NCBI RefSeq assembly: GCF_012726265.1
Contig: NZ_JAASAG010000002.1
Span: forward strand, 496,001-560,000
Length of the DNA stretch: 64,000 nucleotides
Source of the DNA: Streptomyces sp. HNM0575
GTDB taxonomy: Bacteria; Actinomycetota; Actinomycetes; Streptomycetales; Streptomycetaceae
Direction: 5' to 3'
A program made the translations under genes and the position numbers. The notes under the pieces are model-generated. The model was not told the origin of the DNA. It did not search any database and worked only from the letters and a program-made list of their open reading frames with translations. Of the stretch, positions 28,047 to 36,034 are shown in pieces. How positions within the stretch are numbered: position 1 is the stretch's first letter; each line of letters opens with the position of its first letter.

Positions 28047-28062
28047 GTCACAGCGGTGTCAC
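28047..28062. promoter_or_regulatory. AfsQ1 binding box between sigQ and afsQ1
   Basis: GTCAC, six bases, GTCAC: an exact fit to the GTnAC-n6-GTnAC direct repeat I remember as the AfsQ1 site. It lies ~85 bases before the sigQ start and ~140 before afsQ1. Confidence 0.75.
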
Positions 28063-28200
28063 AAGGGCTCGGGAGGCCGTGTCCTGCCGTGTGAGCTGCG
28101 GTGTACGGGCGTTGACAGAGCGTGGGCGAGGCGCCGCAACCGCGGGTTGAGCTGCACCGCACGGTCGAAGTGTGAGGGGGCATGGGACAGAATGGCCCGC

Positions 28201-28878
28201 GTGTCTTTCCTGTTGCTGATCGAGGACGACGACGCTGTCCGTACGGCCCTTGAGATGGGTCTGACCCGGCAGGGTCACCGCGTGGTGACCGCCGCGTCCG
28301 GCGAGGACGGCCTCAAGCTGCTGCGCGAGCAACGGCCGGACCTGATCGTGCTGGACGTGATGCTGCCGGGGATCGACGGCTTCGAGGTGTGCCGCCGCAT
28401 CCGCCGTACCGACCAGCTGCCGATCATCCTGCTGACGGCCCGCAGCGACGACATCGACGTCGTCGTGGGGCTGGAGTCGGGCGCCGACGACTATGTCGTC
28501 AAGCCCGTGCAGGGCAGGGTGCTGGACGCGCGGATCCGTGCGGTGATGCGGCGCGGGGAGCGCGAGTCCAACGACGCGGCGACGTTCGGCAGTCTCGTCA
28601 TCGACCGTTCCGCGATGACGGTGACGAAGAACGGCGACGACCTCCAACTGACGCCCACCGAACTGCGGTTGCTGCTGGAGCTGAGCCGCAGGCCCGGGCA
28701 GGCGCTGTCGCGGCAGCAGCTGCTGAGGCTCGTGTGGGAGCACGACTACCTCGGCGATTCGCGCCTCGTCGACGCGTGTGTGCAGCGGCTGCGCGCGAAG
28801 GTCGAGGACGTGCCGTCGTCGCCGACGCTGATCCGCACGGTCCGGGGCGTCGGGTACAGGCTGGACGCCCCGCAGTGA
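28201..28878 (+). CDS. afsQ1: Two-component response regulator AfsQ1 (OmpR family)
   Basis: 225 residues. The receiver domain has the acidic cluster LLLIEDDD, phospho-acceptor Asp52 in LIVLDVMLPG, TARSDD and the conserved Lys in YVVKPVQG. The C-terminal winged helix includes LTPTELRLLLELSRRPGQ, VDACVQRLRAKVE and IRTVRGVGYRL. With the GTG at 28201 the phosphorylated Asp is number 52, the number used for S. coelicolor AfsQ1; CAGAAT seven bases upstream suggests a leaderless start. An ATG at 28192 is an alternative. AfsQ1 is known to control antibiotic synthesis and nitrogen genes. Its stop overlaps the afsQ2 GTG. Confidence 0.95.
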   Translation: MSFLLLIEDDDAVRTALEMGLTRQGHRVVTAASGEDGLKLLREQRPDLIVLDVMLPGIDGFEVCRRIRRTDQLPIILLTARSDDIDVVVGLESGADDYVVKPVQGRVLDARIRAVMRRGERESNDAATFGSLVIDRSAMTVTKNGDDLQLTPTELRLLLELSRRPGQALSRQQLLRLVWEHDYLGDSRLVDACVQRLRAKVEDVPSSPTLIRTVRGVGYRLDAPQ

Positions 28879-30647
28879 CCGAGCCGGCGCGGCCGACGCC
28901 GGACCGGGGGCGGGGCGGGAACGGAAGCGGACGAGGCGGCGGAGAGCCAGGGCAGGGACAGGGACAGGGACAGGATCCGGAACGGGAAGCGGACCGCGGG
29001 CCCGCGCACGAGCGGGAGGAGCGGATACGCGGCTGGATGGCGGGAATGCTGCCGACGCTGCGGCTGCGGCTCGTCGTCGTCTTCGCGCTCGTGGCGCTGA
29101 CCGCCGCGGTCTCCGCCTCCGGGATCGCGTACTGGCTCAACAGGGACGCCGTGCTCACCCGCACGCAGAACGCCGCGCTCAACGACTTCCGCAAGTCCAT
29201 GGAGGACAGCGCCGGAAGCCTGCCCCACCGCTACGACTGCCGCCAACTGCGCGACGCCGCCGAGAAGATGAGCGGCACATCGCAGAACTACGAGGTGCTG
29301 CTCACCGGCCAGAACGCCGACGGCACCCGCTGCGCCGTCGCCTCCGACCCCGGCAGCTTCACCATGCAGGACGTGCCGAAGCGGCTGCGCACGGCGGTCG
29401 CCAAGCACCGCACGGTCGACGAGGACAACTCCTACCCGTACCACCTGTACTGGCAGCGGACCGCCGAGAACGGCGGCAACGAGCCCTTCCTGGTGGGCGG
29501 CGCCAAGATGATCGGCGACGGCCGTACGCCCTCCGGGTACATGCGAAAGTCGCTCGCGCAGGAACGGGACGATCTCGACTCCCTCGCCTGGTCCCTGGGC
29601 ATCGCCACCGGCCTGGCCCTGGTGGGCGCCATGCTCCTCGCGCAGGCCGCGGCCACGACAGTGCTGCGCCCCGTGCGGCGGCTCGGCGACGCCGCACGGC
29701 GGCTGGGCGAGGGGAAGCTCGACACGCGTCTGAAGGTGTCGGGCACCGACGAACTGGCCGAGCTCTCCCGCACGTTCAACCGGACCGCCGAGTCGCTGGA
29801 GCACCGCGTCGCCGATCTCAGCGCACGGGAGGAGTCCTCGCGGCGGTTCGTGGCGGACATGTCGCACGAGCTGCGTACGCCGATGACGGCGATCTCCGCG
29901 GTCACCGAGGTGCTGGAGGAGGAGCAGGAGAACCTCGACCCGATGATCGCGCCCGCCGTGCAGCTGGTGGTCAGCGAGACCCGGCGCCTGAACGACCTGG
30001 TGGAGAACCTGATGGAGGTCACGCGCTTCGACGCCGGCACGGCGAATCTCGTCCTCGACGACGTCGACGTGGCCGACCAGGTCACCGCCTGCATCGACGC
30101 CCGCGCCTGGCTCGACGCCGTCGAACTCGACGCCGACCGCGGCCTGATGGCGCGGCTCGACCCTCGGCGGCTCGACGTGATCCTTGCGAACCTCATCGGC
30201 AATGCGCTCAAGCACGGCGGTTCGCCGGTGCGCGTCTCCGTGCGCACGGTGAGGGCGCCCGGCGGCGGCCCGGACGAGCTGCTGATCGAGGTCGCGGACC
30301 GCGGGCCGGGCATTCCCGAGGAGATGCTTCCGCACGTCTTCGACCGCTTCTTCAAGGCCAGCGCGTCCAGACCCAGATCCGAGGGCAGCGGCCTCGGGCT
30401 GTCCATCGCCCAGGAGAACGCGCAGATCCACGGCGGCTCCATCTCCGTGCGCAACGACACGGAGCACGGCGGCGGCGCCGTCTTCACCCTCCGGCTGCCG
30501 CGGGAGTCCGGGGAGCAGGGGCCGCAGGAGGCCGAGCCGGGCGGACCGGACGGCGGGGGCGCCGGTGGCATCGGTGGCGGCGGGGGCATCGGTGGCGGCG
30601 GGGGCGGCAAGGGCAGCAGGGGCGACGGCAGGAGGGGAGACCGTTGA
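28875..30647 (+). CDS. afsQ2: Sensor histidine kinase AfsQ2
   Basis: 590 residues. A Gly/Gln/Arg leader (GQGQGQGQ) precedes a first membrane span (LRLVVVFALVALTAAVSASGIAYWL). An extracytoplasmic sensor of ~130 residues and a second span (LGIATGLALVGAMLLAQAAA) lead to a HAMP domain. The kinase core has SHELRTPMTAIS with the phosphorylated His, LIGNALKHGG (N box), EVADRGPGIPEE (G1), FDRFFKA (F) and GSGLGLSIAQ (G2). A C-terminal Gly-rich tail (GGIGGGGGIGGG) is extra. Coupled to afsQ1 by GTGA and to afsQ3 by TTGA overlaps. Confidence 0.95.
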   Translation: MTEPARPTPDRGRGGNGSGRGGGEPGQGQGQGQDPEREADRGPAHEREERIRGWMAGMLPTLRLRLVVVFALVALTAAVSASGIAYWLNRDAVLTRTQNAALNDFRKSMEDSAGSLPHRYDCRQLRDAAEKMSGTSQNYEVLLTGQNADGTRCAVASDPGSFTMQDVPKRLRTAVAKHRTVDEDNSYPYHLYWQRTAENGGNEPFLVGGAKMIGDGRTPSGYMRKSLAQERDDLDSLAWSLGIATGLALVGAMLLAQAAATTVLRPVRRLGDAARRLGEGKLDTRLKVSGTDELAELSRTFNRTAESLEHRVADLSAREESSRRFVADMSHELRTPMTAISAVTEVLEEEQENLDPMIAPAVQLVVSETRRLNDLVENLMEVTRFDAGTANLVLDDVDVADQVTACIDARAWLDAVELDADRGLMARLDPRRLDVILANLIGNALKHGGSPVRVSVRTVRAPGGGPDELLIEVADRGPGIPEEMLPHVFDRFFKASASRPRSEGSGLGLSIAQENAQIHGGSISVRNDTEHGGGAVFTLRLPRESGEQGPQEAEPGGPDGGGAGGIGGGGGIGGGGGGKGSRGDGRRGDR

Positions 30648-31435
30648 CGAGCACAGCACCGTTGACGAGTACCGCACCACGCGCCGGTTCCGCGCTCCGC
30701 ACCGGCCCGCCCGTCCGTACGTACCGGGGCGCCCGCGGCGGCCCGCCCATCCGCACCGGCCCGCGCATCCGCAGTGGCCTGCCCATCCGCACCGGTCCGC
30801 GCCGTCTGCCGCTCGCGCTCTGCGGGCTGGCGCTGCTCGGCGCGCTCGCCGCGGGCTGCGGCATCCGCTCCACCTCCGTGCCCGTCGACGCGGGCGCGGC
30901 GCCCTCCCGCGTGAGCTGTGTCCTCCCGGGCGACCGGGAGTCGGCCGACGGCGGCGACGGCGGCAACCTGCCCGTGCGGGTCTATCTCTCGTGCGGCTCG
31001 CGCGTCTCCCCCGTCGACCGGCGCGTGGCGCTGCCCGACGGCGACGACTCGGAGCGGCTGCCCGTCGCCCGCGGACTGCTCGACGCGCTGCGGGCGGAGC
31101 CCGACTCCGAGGAGGAGTCGGCCGGGTTCAAGACCGCCGTGCCACGGGGACTGCGGGTCTCCGGGCCGGCCGAGGGCGACCCCGCGGCGGCGCTGCGACT
31201 GAGCGAGCCGCTGGGGGATCTGCCCGCGTTCGCGCTGGCGCAGATCGTCTGCACGTACGCGGACACGGCCGCCGCGGGCTCCGACCGCTCGGTGATCCTC
31301 GGCGGCCCGGCGGACGCCGAGGACGGCGGGGACTCCACGGGCTCCGGAGCGGTGGAGCCGCTGCGCCGCTTCAGGTGCGACACGGACCTGCGGACCCGTC
31401 CCGGCGCGTCCGACAACGCGGGTACGCCGCTGTGA
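30644..31435 (+). CDS. afsQ3: Lipoprotein AfsQ3, accessory to AfsQ2
   Basis: 263 residues from a TTG that overlaps the afsQ2 stop. The lipobox LAAGC places the lipidated Cys at residue 72, so with this start the signal peptide is preceded by ~50 residues of Arg/Pro/Gly repeats (PPIRTGP, RIRSGLPIRTGP). The true start may be later. The mature part has a GerMN-like look (SCVLPGDRE, VRVYLSCGSRV, LPVARGLLDAL, GDLPAFALAQIVCTYA). In S. coelicolor AfsQ3 is part of the afsQ operon and probably modulates AfsQ2 at the outer membrane face. Confidence 0.85.
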   Translation: MTSTAPLTSTAPRAGSALRTGPPVRTYRGARGGPPIRTGPRIRSGLPIRTGPRRLPLALCGLALLGALAAGCGIRSTSVPVDAGAAPSRVSCVLPGDRESADGGDGGNLPVRVYLSCGSRVSPVDRRVALPDGDDSERLPVARGLLDALRAEPDSEEESAGFKTAVPRGLRVSGPAEGDPAAALRLSEPLGDLPAFALAQIVCTYADTAAAGSDRSVILGGPADAEDGGDSTGSGAVEPLRRFRCDTDLRTRPGASDNAGTPL

Positions 31436-32256
31436 CCGGCCCCCGGGACCGCGCCCAGGACGGTGCGCGGAGCCGTACGCGGAGCCGTACGCGGAACCCC
31501 TCCGTGACCGGCCCCCGGACCCGCGTCCGGGACCGCGCCCGGGGCCTCGTCCCGACCCGCGCCCGGGACCTCGTCCCGAACCGCGCCCGGGGCCTCGTCC
31601 CGAACCGTGTCCGGAACCGTGCGCGGGGCCGCGGCGTCTTTGCTCGTGTGCAGCGTCATGGCCGTGGCGGAGGTACCGCCGCTTCCGCTCCCCGAATCCG
31701 CGTAGCAGGACTCGTCCTGCTGACCGCGTATCTGGCCGTCGTCGGATGGCTGGCGCTACGTCCGCTCCCGGTGCCGTGGGTCGAGCCCACGAACCTCCAG
31801 CCCCTCGCCACCATCCGCTCCGAGCTCGACACGGGCACCCTGGACGCGCTCTACGGGCTGGCACGCGGACTGGCCCGGCTGGCCGCGCTGGGCGTGCTGC
31901 TGCCCCTGGCCTCGTGGCGCCCCGAGCGCACGCTCGCGGCGGTCTGCGCCCGTACGGTCGGCGCCGGCGCGCTGATCTCGTCCGCGATCCTGCTCTTGCA
32001 GTCGGGCGTGCCGGGCCGCTCCGTGAACGTGGACACCGTGCTGCTCGACTCCGCCGGCGTGGCGCTGGCCTGTCTGCTGGTCTTCCCCGTCGTACGGGCG
32101 CTGCTGCGGCGCGGGCCCGGGGACGGCACCCGGTGGGGCGGGCCCCGGTGGGACGGATCCGCCCACGGTAGTGGTGCGCACGACGTGCTCCACCTGCGGG
32201 ACGAGACCGCCGGGGGCGTGCCCCCGAGAGCGGCCAGGGTCGGGATCGCACCGTAG
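31432..32256 (+). CDS. VanZ-like membrane protein with Arg-rich repetitive N-terminus
   Basis: 274 residues if it begins at the GTG overlapping the afsQ3 stop (GTGA). The first ~72 residues are Arg/Val/Pro repeats (RDLVPNRARGLVPNR), encoded by ~15-30-base DNA repeats. The conserved part starts near residue 80: IRVAGLVLLTAYLAVVGWLAL, PTNLQPLATIRSEL, LGVLLPLASWRPERTL and SSAILLLQSGVPGRSVNVDTVLLDSAGVALACLLV, the four-helix VanZ-type pattern. A GTG at 31648 would give 202 residues and a conventional N-terminus. It continues the chain of coupled afsQ genes. The function is unknown. Confidence 0.8.
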   Translation: MTGPRDRAQDGARSRTRSRTRNPSVTGPRTRVRDRARGLVPTRARDLVPNRARGLVPNRVRNRARGRGVFARVQRHGRGGGTAASAPRIRVAGLVLLTAYLAVVGWLALRPLPVPWVEPTNLQPLATIRSELDTGTLDALYGLARGLARLAALGVLLPLASWRPERTLAAVCARTVGAGALISSAILLLQSGVPGRSVNVDTVLLDSAGVALACLLVFPVVRALLRRGPGDGTRWGGPRWDGSAHGSGAHDVLHLRDETAGGVPPRAARVGIAP

Positions 32257-32294
32257 GCCGACGCCGCGGGTGTGCGTGCCGCCTAGCGTGGAAA

Positions 32295-32331
32295 CCGGAC
32301 GTCGAGGAACGACGTCAGGAAACGACGTCCA
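32295..32331. repeat. GACGTC repeats upstream of the PspC gene
   Basis: Three spaced GACGTC palindromes, two within repeated CGACGTCAGGAA-like words, just ahead of the small PspC-like gene. It could be an operator array. Confidence 0.5.
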
Positions 32332-32347
32332 GTGAAGGAGTCGCGTC

Positions 32348-32545
32348 ATGCCCGCACTTGCACGCCCGCGTGATGACCGCATGCTCGGCGGTGTCTGCGC
32401 CGGTCTGGCACGCCGTTTCGGGATGAGGCCCAACACGATGCGCCTGATCTTCGTGGTGTCCTGCCTGCTGCCCGGACCGCAGTTCCTGCTCTACCTGGCG
32501 CTGTGGATTCTGCTGCCGAACGGCGACGAGCGCACGGCCTGGTAG
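32348..32545 (+). CDS. PspC-domain small membrane protein
   Basis: 65 residues. A single PspC domain: LARPRDDRMLGGVCAGLARRF, NTMRLIFVVSCLLPGPQFLLYLALWILLP. One or two membrane helices. Such short PspC proteins in actinomycetes are linked to envelope stress but have no defined activity. GAAGGAG lies 8 bases before the ATG. It follows the VanZ-like gene after 91 bases with its own likely promoter. Confidence 0.88.
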   Translation: MPALARPRDDRMLGGVCAGLARRFGMRPNTMRLIFVVSCLLPGPQFLLYLALWILLPNGDERTAW

Positions 32546-32678
32546 CCGCGCGCCGGCCCACGGGGGCCGATGCCGCTCGCGGGGCCGCACCGGACGACGG
32601 GGCGGCCCCGCTTCGCGGACGGCTCTCGCCCCGGCCCGCCGCCGCACCGGGCCGGGGCGAAGAGGCCGGTGCGAGCGG

Positions 32679-32789
32679 CCGGTCGGTGAACGGAGCCGCC
32701 CGGTCGGTGAACGGAGCCGCCCGGTGAAGAGGGCCGCCCGGTGAGGATCATCCGGTGAGGGCCGCTCGGTGAGAGTCATCCGGTGAGGA
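32679..32789. repeat. CCGGTGAG-type degenerate tandem array at the 3' end of add
   Basis: Two exact copies of GGTCGGTGAACGGAGCCGCC, then six spaced copies of CGGTGA(G/A) words with a 15-20-base period. The array runs into the last codons of add. Confidence 0.75.
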
Positions 32790-33911
32790 TCACTCGGTGA
32801 AGAGCCACTCCGACTTCAGCTCGGCATAGCCCGGCTTGATCACCTCGTTGATCATCGCCAGCCGTTCGTCGAACGGGATGAACGACGACTTCATCGCGTT
32901 GACCGTGAACCACTGCATGTCGTCGAGCGTGTAGCGGAACGTCCGGACCAGGTGCTCGAACTCCTTGCTCATGGTCGTACCGCTCATGAGTCTGTTGTCC
33001 GTGTTCACCGTCGCCCGGAAGTGCAGCCGCCGCAGCAGCCCGATGGGGTGCTCCTCGTACGAAGGGGCCGCGCCCGTCTGGAGGTTGGAGGACGGGCACA
33101 GCTCCAGCGGGATGCGCTTGTCCCGTACGTACGCGGCGAGGCGGCCCAGCTTGACCGAACCCGTCCCGTCGTCCTGGATGTCGTCGATGATGCGCACCCC
33201 GTGGCCCAGCCGGTCCGCGCCGCACCACTGCAACGCCTGCCAGATGGAGGGCAGTCCGAAGGCCTCGCCGGCGTGGATCGTGAAGTGGTTGTTCTCCCGC
33301 TTGAGGTATTCGAAGGCGTCGAGGTGGCGCGTGGGCGGGTGGCCCGCCTCCGCACCCGCGATGTCGAAGCCGACGACACCCAACTCGCGGTAGCGGTTGG
33401 CGAGTTCGGCGATCTCCAGGGCGCGGGCCGCGTGCCGCATCGCGGTGAGCAGAGCGCCCACCCGGATACGGCCGCCCGCGGCGCGCGCCCGGCGCTCGCC
33501 CTCGCGGAAGCCCTCGTTGACCGCCTCCACGACCTCTTCGAGGGTGAGGCCCTTCTCCAGGTGCTGCTCCGGGGCGAAGCGGACCTCGGCATAGACCACG
33601 CCGTCCGCCGCGAGGTCCTCGGCGCACTCCGCGGCGACCCGGGTCAGCGCCTCACGGGTCTGCATCACGCCCACGGTGTGCGAGAACGTCTCCAGGTAGC
33701 GCTCCAGCGAACCGGAGTCCGCGGACTCCCGGAACCAGCGCTCCAGGCTCTCCGCGTCGGCCGCGGGCAGTGCGTCGTAACCCGTCTCGGCGGCCAGTTC
33801 GGCGACGGTGGCCGGCCGCAGGCCGCCGTCGAGGTGGTCGTGGAGCAGCGCCTTCGGCGCGCGGCGGATCTGCTGCGGGGTGGGAATCGTGTTGAGGGTC
33901 TGGCTCGTCAT
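32790..33911 (-). CDS. add: Adenosine deaminase
   Basis: 373 residues. Zinc-binding and catalytic motifs are intact: [11 protein letters not shown] (HxH), [10 protein letters not shown] (His and catalytic Glu), RLGHGVRI, and [14 protein letters not shown] (the Asp pair region). It deaminates adenosine and deoxyadenosine to (deoxy)inosine, the substrate of Pnp. ATG start at 33911, directly after a TACAGT box (leaderless), with the nucleoside operator immediately upstream of it. Shadow frames on the other strand were ignored. Confidence 0.94.
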   Translation of the reverse strand: MTSQTLNTIPTPQQIRRAPKALLHDHLDGGLRPATVAELAAETGYDALPAADAESLERWFRESADSGSLERYLETFSHTVGVMQTREALTRVAAECAEDLAADGVVYAEVRFAPEQHLEKGLTLEEVVEAVNEGFREGERRARAAGGRIRVGALLTAMRHAARALEIAELANRYRELGVVGFDIAGAEAGHPPTRHLDAFEYLKRENNHFTIHAGEAFGLPSIWQALQWCGADRLGHGVRIIDDIQDDGTGSVKLGRLAAYVRDKRIPLELCPSSNLQTGAAPSYEEHPIGLLRRLHFRATVNTDNRLMSGTTMSKEFEHLVRTFRYTLDDMQWFTVNAMKSSFIPFDERLAMINEVIKPGYAELKSEWLFTE

Positions 33912-33917
33912 CCACGT

Positions 33918-33923
33918 ACTGTA
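33918..33923 (-). promoter_or_regulatory. -10 box of add (leaderless)
   Basis: TACAGT on the minus strand, six bases before the ATG. Confidence 0.5.
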
Positions 33924-33926
33924 GCT

Positions 33927-33940
33927 CCTACGCGCGTAGA
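33927..33940. promoter_or_regulatory. Palindromic operator upstream of add
   Basis: A perfect CTACGCGCGTAG (33928-33939), four bases from the -10 box; identical core to the pnp copy. Confidence 0.72.
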
Positions 33941-34061
33941 TGGCATCTGCGCCTTAACTTCCGTTTCGCGTACGGGAGTTGAGCGAGGCCTTGCGCTTCG
34001 ATACGCAATGGTGATCCCGCGGCACCGTACGTGCATCCCGGCTTCTGCCATCGTCTTCCCT

Positions 34062-34844
34062 ATGGCTCAGCAAGCTTTGCCGGAGCGGGAGGCCCGACTG
34101 GGACGGGCGATGGGGGCGGACCCCTCCGGGGCTGCTCCGCACGCGGTGGCCCTGCTGCTGCCGGGCGGCGGCGCCGAACACAGCGCACGTCGCCGCTCCG
34201 CGCTGGCCGCGGCGGTGGTGCGGCCGCTGGCGCGGCGGCTGGTACGTGGCGCGCACCACGGCGAGCCGGACACCTCGCTCGTGGCGCACGTCGTCCACTA
34301 CCGCTACCGCGGCTGGAACGGCGACTCGGCCCACCCCGCGTACGACGCCGAGTGGGCGGTGGCCGAGGTGGTGCGGCGCTACGGCGACGTCCCGGTCTGC
34401 CTCGTCGGCATCGACGTCGGCGCGCGCGCCGCGCTGCGGGCGGCGGGACACCCGATGGTCGCCTCGGTGCTCGCGCTGTCGCTCTGGCTCCCCGGCACGG
34501 ACCCGGACGCGCCGGATCGGGAACCGGTACGCCAACTCCTCGGCCGCCAGGTGATGTTCGTACACGGCACCGACGACGAGCACACCGCCCCCGAACTCTC
34601 CTACCGGCTCGCGGAACGTGCGAAGAAGACCAACGCGGACGTCTGCCGCTTCGAGGTCCACACGGACGGGCACCGGCTGCACCAGCACAGCGCGGAAGTC
34701 GCGGCGCTGGCCGAGAACTTCGTCCTCGGCACGCTGTGCGGACGCGATTTCGCGCGTCCGCTTGTCGACGCGATGGCGGCTCCGCCGCCGCTGGGCCTGC
34801 GCATGCCGCTGGCAACGGGCTTCGGCCAAAGCCTGCGCCGCTAG
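34062..34844 (+). CDS. Alpha/beta-hydrolase-fold protein with Asp in place of the nucleophilic Ser
   Basis: 260 residues from the ATG at 34062. Core: VALLLPGGGAEHSARRRS (oxyanion turn), VVHYRYRGWNG, VCLVGIDVGARAALRA (nucleophile elbow GxDxG), VMFVHGTDDEHTAPELS (acid Asp) and VHTDGHRLHQHS (His). The elbow has Asp, as in haloalkane/epoxide-type members, but no matching cap domain is seen, so the reaction is unknown. It is divergent from add. From memory an alpha/beta hydrolase occupies the same place in S. coelicolor. Confidence 0.82.
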   Translation: MAQQALPEREARLGRAMGADPSGAAPHAVALLLPGGGAEHSARRRSALAAAVVRPLARRLVRGAHHGEPDTSLVAHVVHYRYRGWNGDSAHPAYDAEWAVAEVVRRYGDVPVCLVGIDVGARAALRAAGHPMVASVLALSLWLPGTDPDAPDREPVRQLLGRQVMFVHGTDDEHTAPELSYRLAERAKKTNADVCRFEVHTDGHRLHQHSAEVAALAENFVLGTLCGRDFARPLVDAMAAPPPLGLRMPLATGFGQSLRR

Positions 34845-36034
34845 CGCCGCTCCCGCGGCGGGGTGGCCGACGTCGCTGCGCGCCCACGCGACCGCGCCTG
34901 GCGGCGGGCCCCTTCGTTCACGGCTCCCCTCGCCGCGGGGGGGGCGGCCGTCCTGCGCGTCCGCGCCCGGCGGCGCCCGCGCGGCGAGGCAGCCGTATCG
35001 CGCGGCGCGCCCAGCGCCCTCAACACGAACGGCTGGCCGACGTATTGCGCCCCCGCCCCGACGCCCACGGCCAAGTGGCCAACGTCGCCACGCGACCACG
35101 CGACCACGCGACCACGCGACTGCGCGACTGCGCGACTGCGCCAAGCGGCGGGCCCCTTCGTTCACGGCTCCCCTCGCCACGCGGGGGCGGCCGTCCTGCG
35201 CGTCCGCGCGTTGCGGCGCCCGCGAAGCGGAGCAGCCGTTTTACGCGACCGCGCCCAGCCCCTCAACACGACGGGCCAGCCGACGTGATGCGCCACCGCA
35301 CATAGCGCCACCCGCGCGGCACAGTGGCCAACACGCTGCGCGACCGCGCCCAGCGGCGGGCCGACGCGGCGGTGCGGCCGACGTGCGCGTCCGCGCGCAG
35401 CGGCGCCGCCGGGGCGGGGTGACCGATGTTGCTGCGGGACCGCGCCTGGCGCCCTCAACGCGGCAGGCTGTCGGACGTATTGCGCCTCCGCACATACCGC
35501 CACCCAGGCGGCGGGTGGCCGACGCACCGCGCGACGACGCCTTGCGGCACCCACGCGGCGGGGTGACCGACGCCGCTGAGCGACCGCGCCCAGCGGCGCC
35601 CGCGCGACGGGGCAGCCGACGTGCGCGTCCGCGCGTAGCGCCTTCCGCCCTCAACCCGACGAGCAGGCCGACGTGCCGCGGCTCCGCGCGGATGCCCGAG
35701 GCCGGGGCGGGGCGCTTCGGTGGCGGGGCCGGGGCTCGCGACCCCGTCCCGTTCCCGTCCCCTGCCTGCGGCAGGCCCGTTGGGTCGTCGGCAGCCCACG
35801 TTCATGGTCCTCAAGTCCCAAGCCCGTCCTACCGGTTGGCGCTGTGTCCGCGTCCGGCCGCGTTGCCGTTCTCGCTTCCGTCGCGCTTCCGTCGCGCTCC
35901 CCGCTGTGCGGAGTCGCGTACGCAACCGATGCGCCCTCGGTGAGTCGCCCTGCCGGGAACAGTGGCCGGGCCGGGCCGGGCCGTGGACGGAGCGGCACGC
36001 TCCGACCCGCACCACCGTCGGCTGCCCCGTCGCG
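34845..36034. repeat. 1.2-kb non-coding region built of four ~190-245-base degenerate repeat units
   Basis: The word CCCTCAAC starts at 35017, 35260, 35452 and 35648. Each is followed by a variant of CGACGGGCCAGCCGACGT, in several units by TGCGCCnCCGCACATA, and preceded by GACCGCGCC(C/T)(A/G)G(C/G). A longer block, GCGGCGGGCCCCTTCG plus ~75 further bases, is shared between 34901 and 35145. After 35700 the repeats fade. Six frames are open only as low-complexity filler; no start/ribosome-site pair or family motif supports a gene. Confidence 0.8.
35089..35141. repeat. 9-base minisatellite (CGCGACCAC / CGCGACTG)
   Basis: Four copies of CACGCGACC followed by three of the 8-9-base variant GCGCGACTG, inside the larger repeat field. 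Confidence 0.85.

Noticed and set aside
28746-32251. Very long minus-strand frames (640-940 residues) opposite the afsQ genes
   Set aside because: Arg/Ala/Gly-rich filler without family motifs; the plus strand carries complete AfsQ1, AfsQ2 and AfsQ3.
34863-35943. Several overlapping open frames in the repeat field
   Set aside because: The frames repeat with the DNA units, lack motifs and have no plausible start; treated as non-coding.
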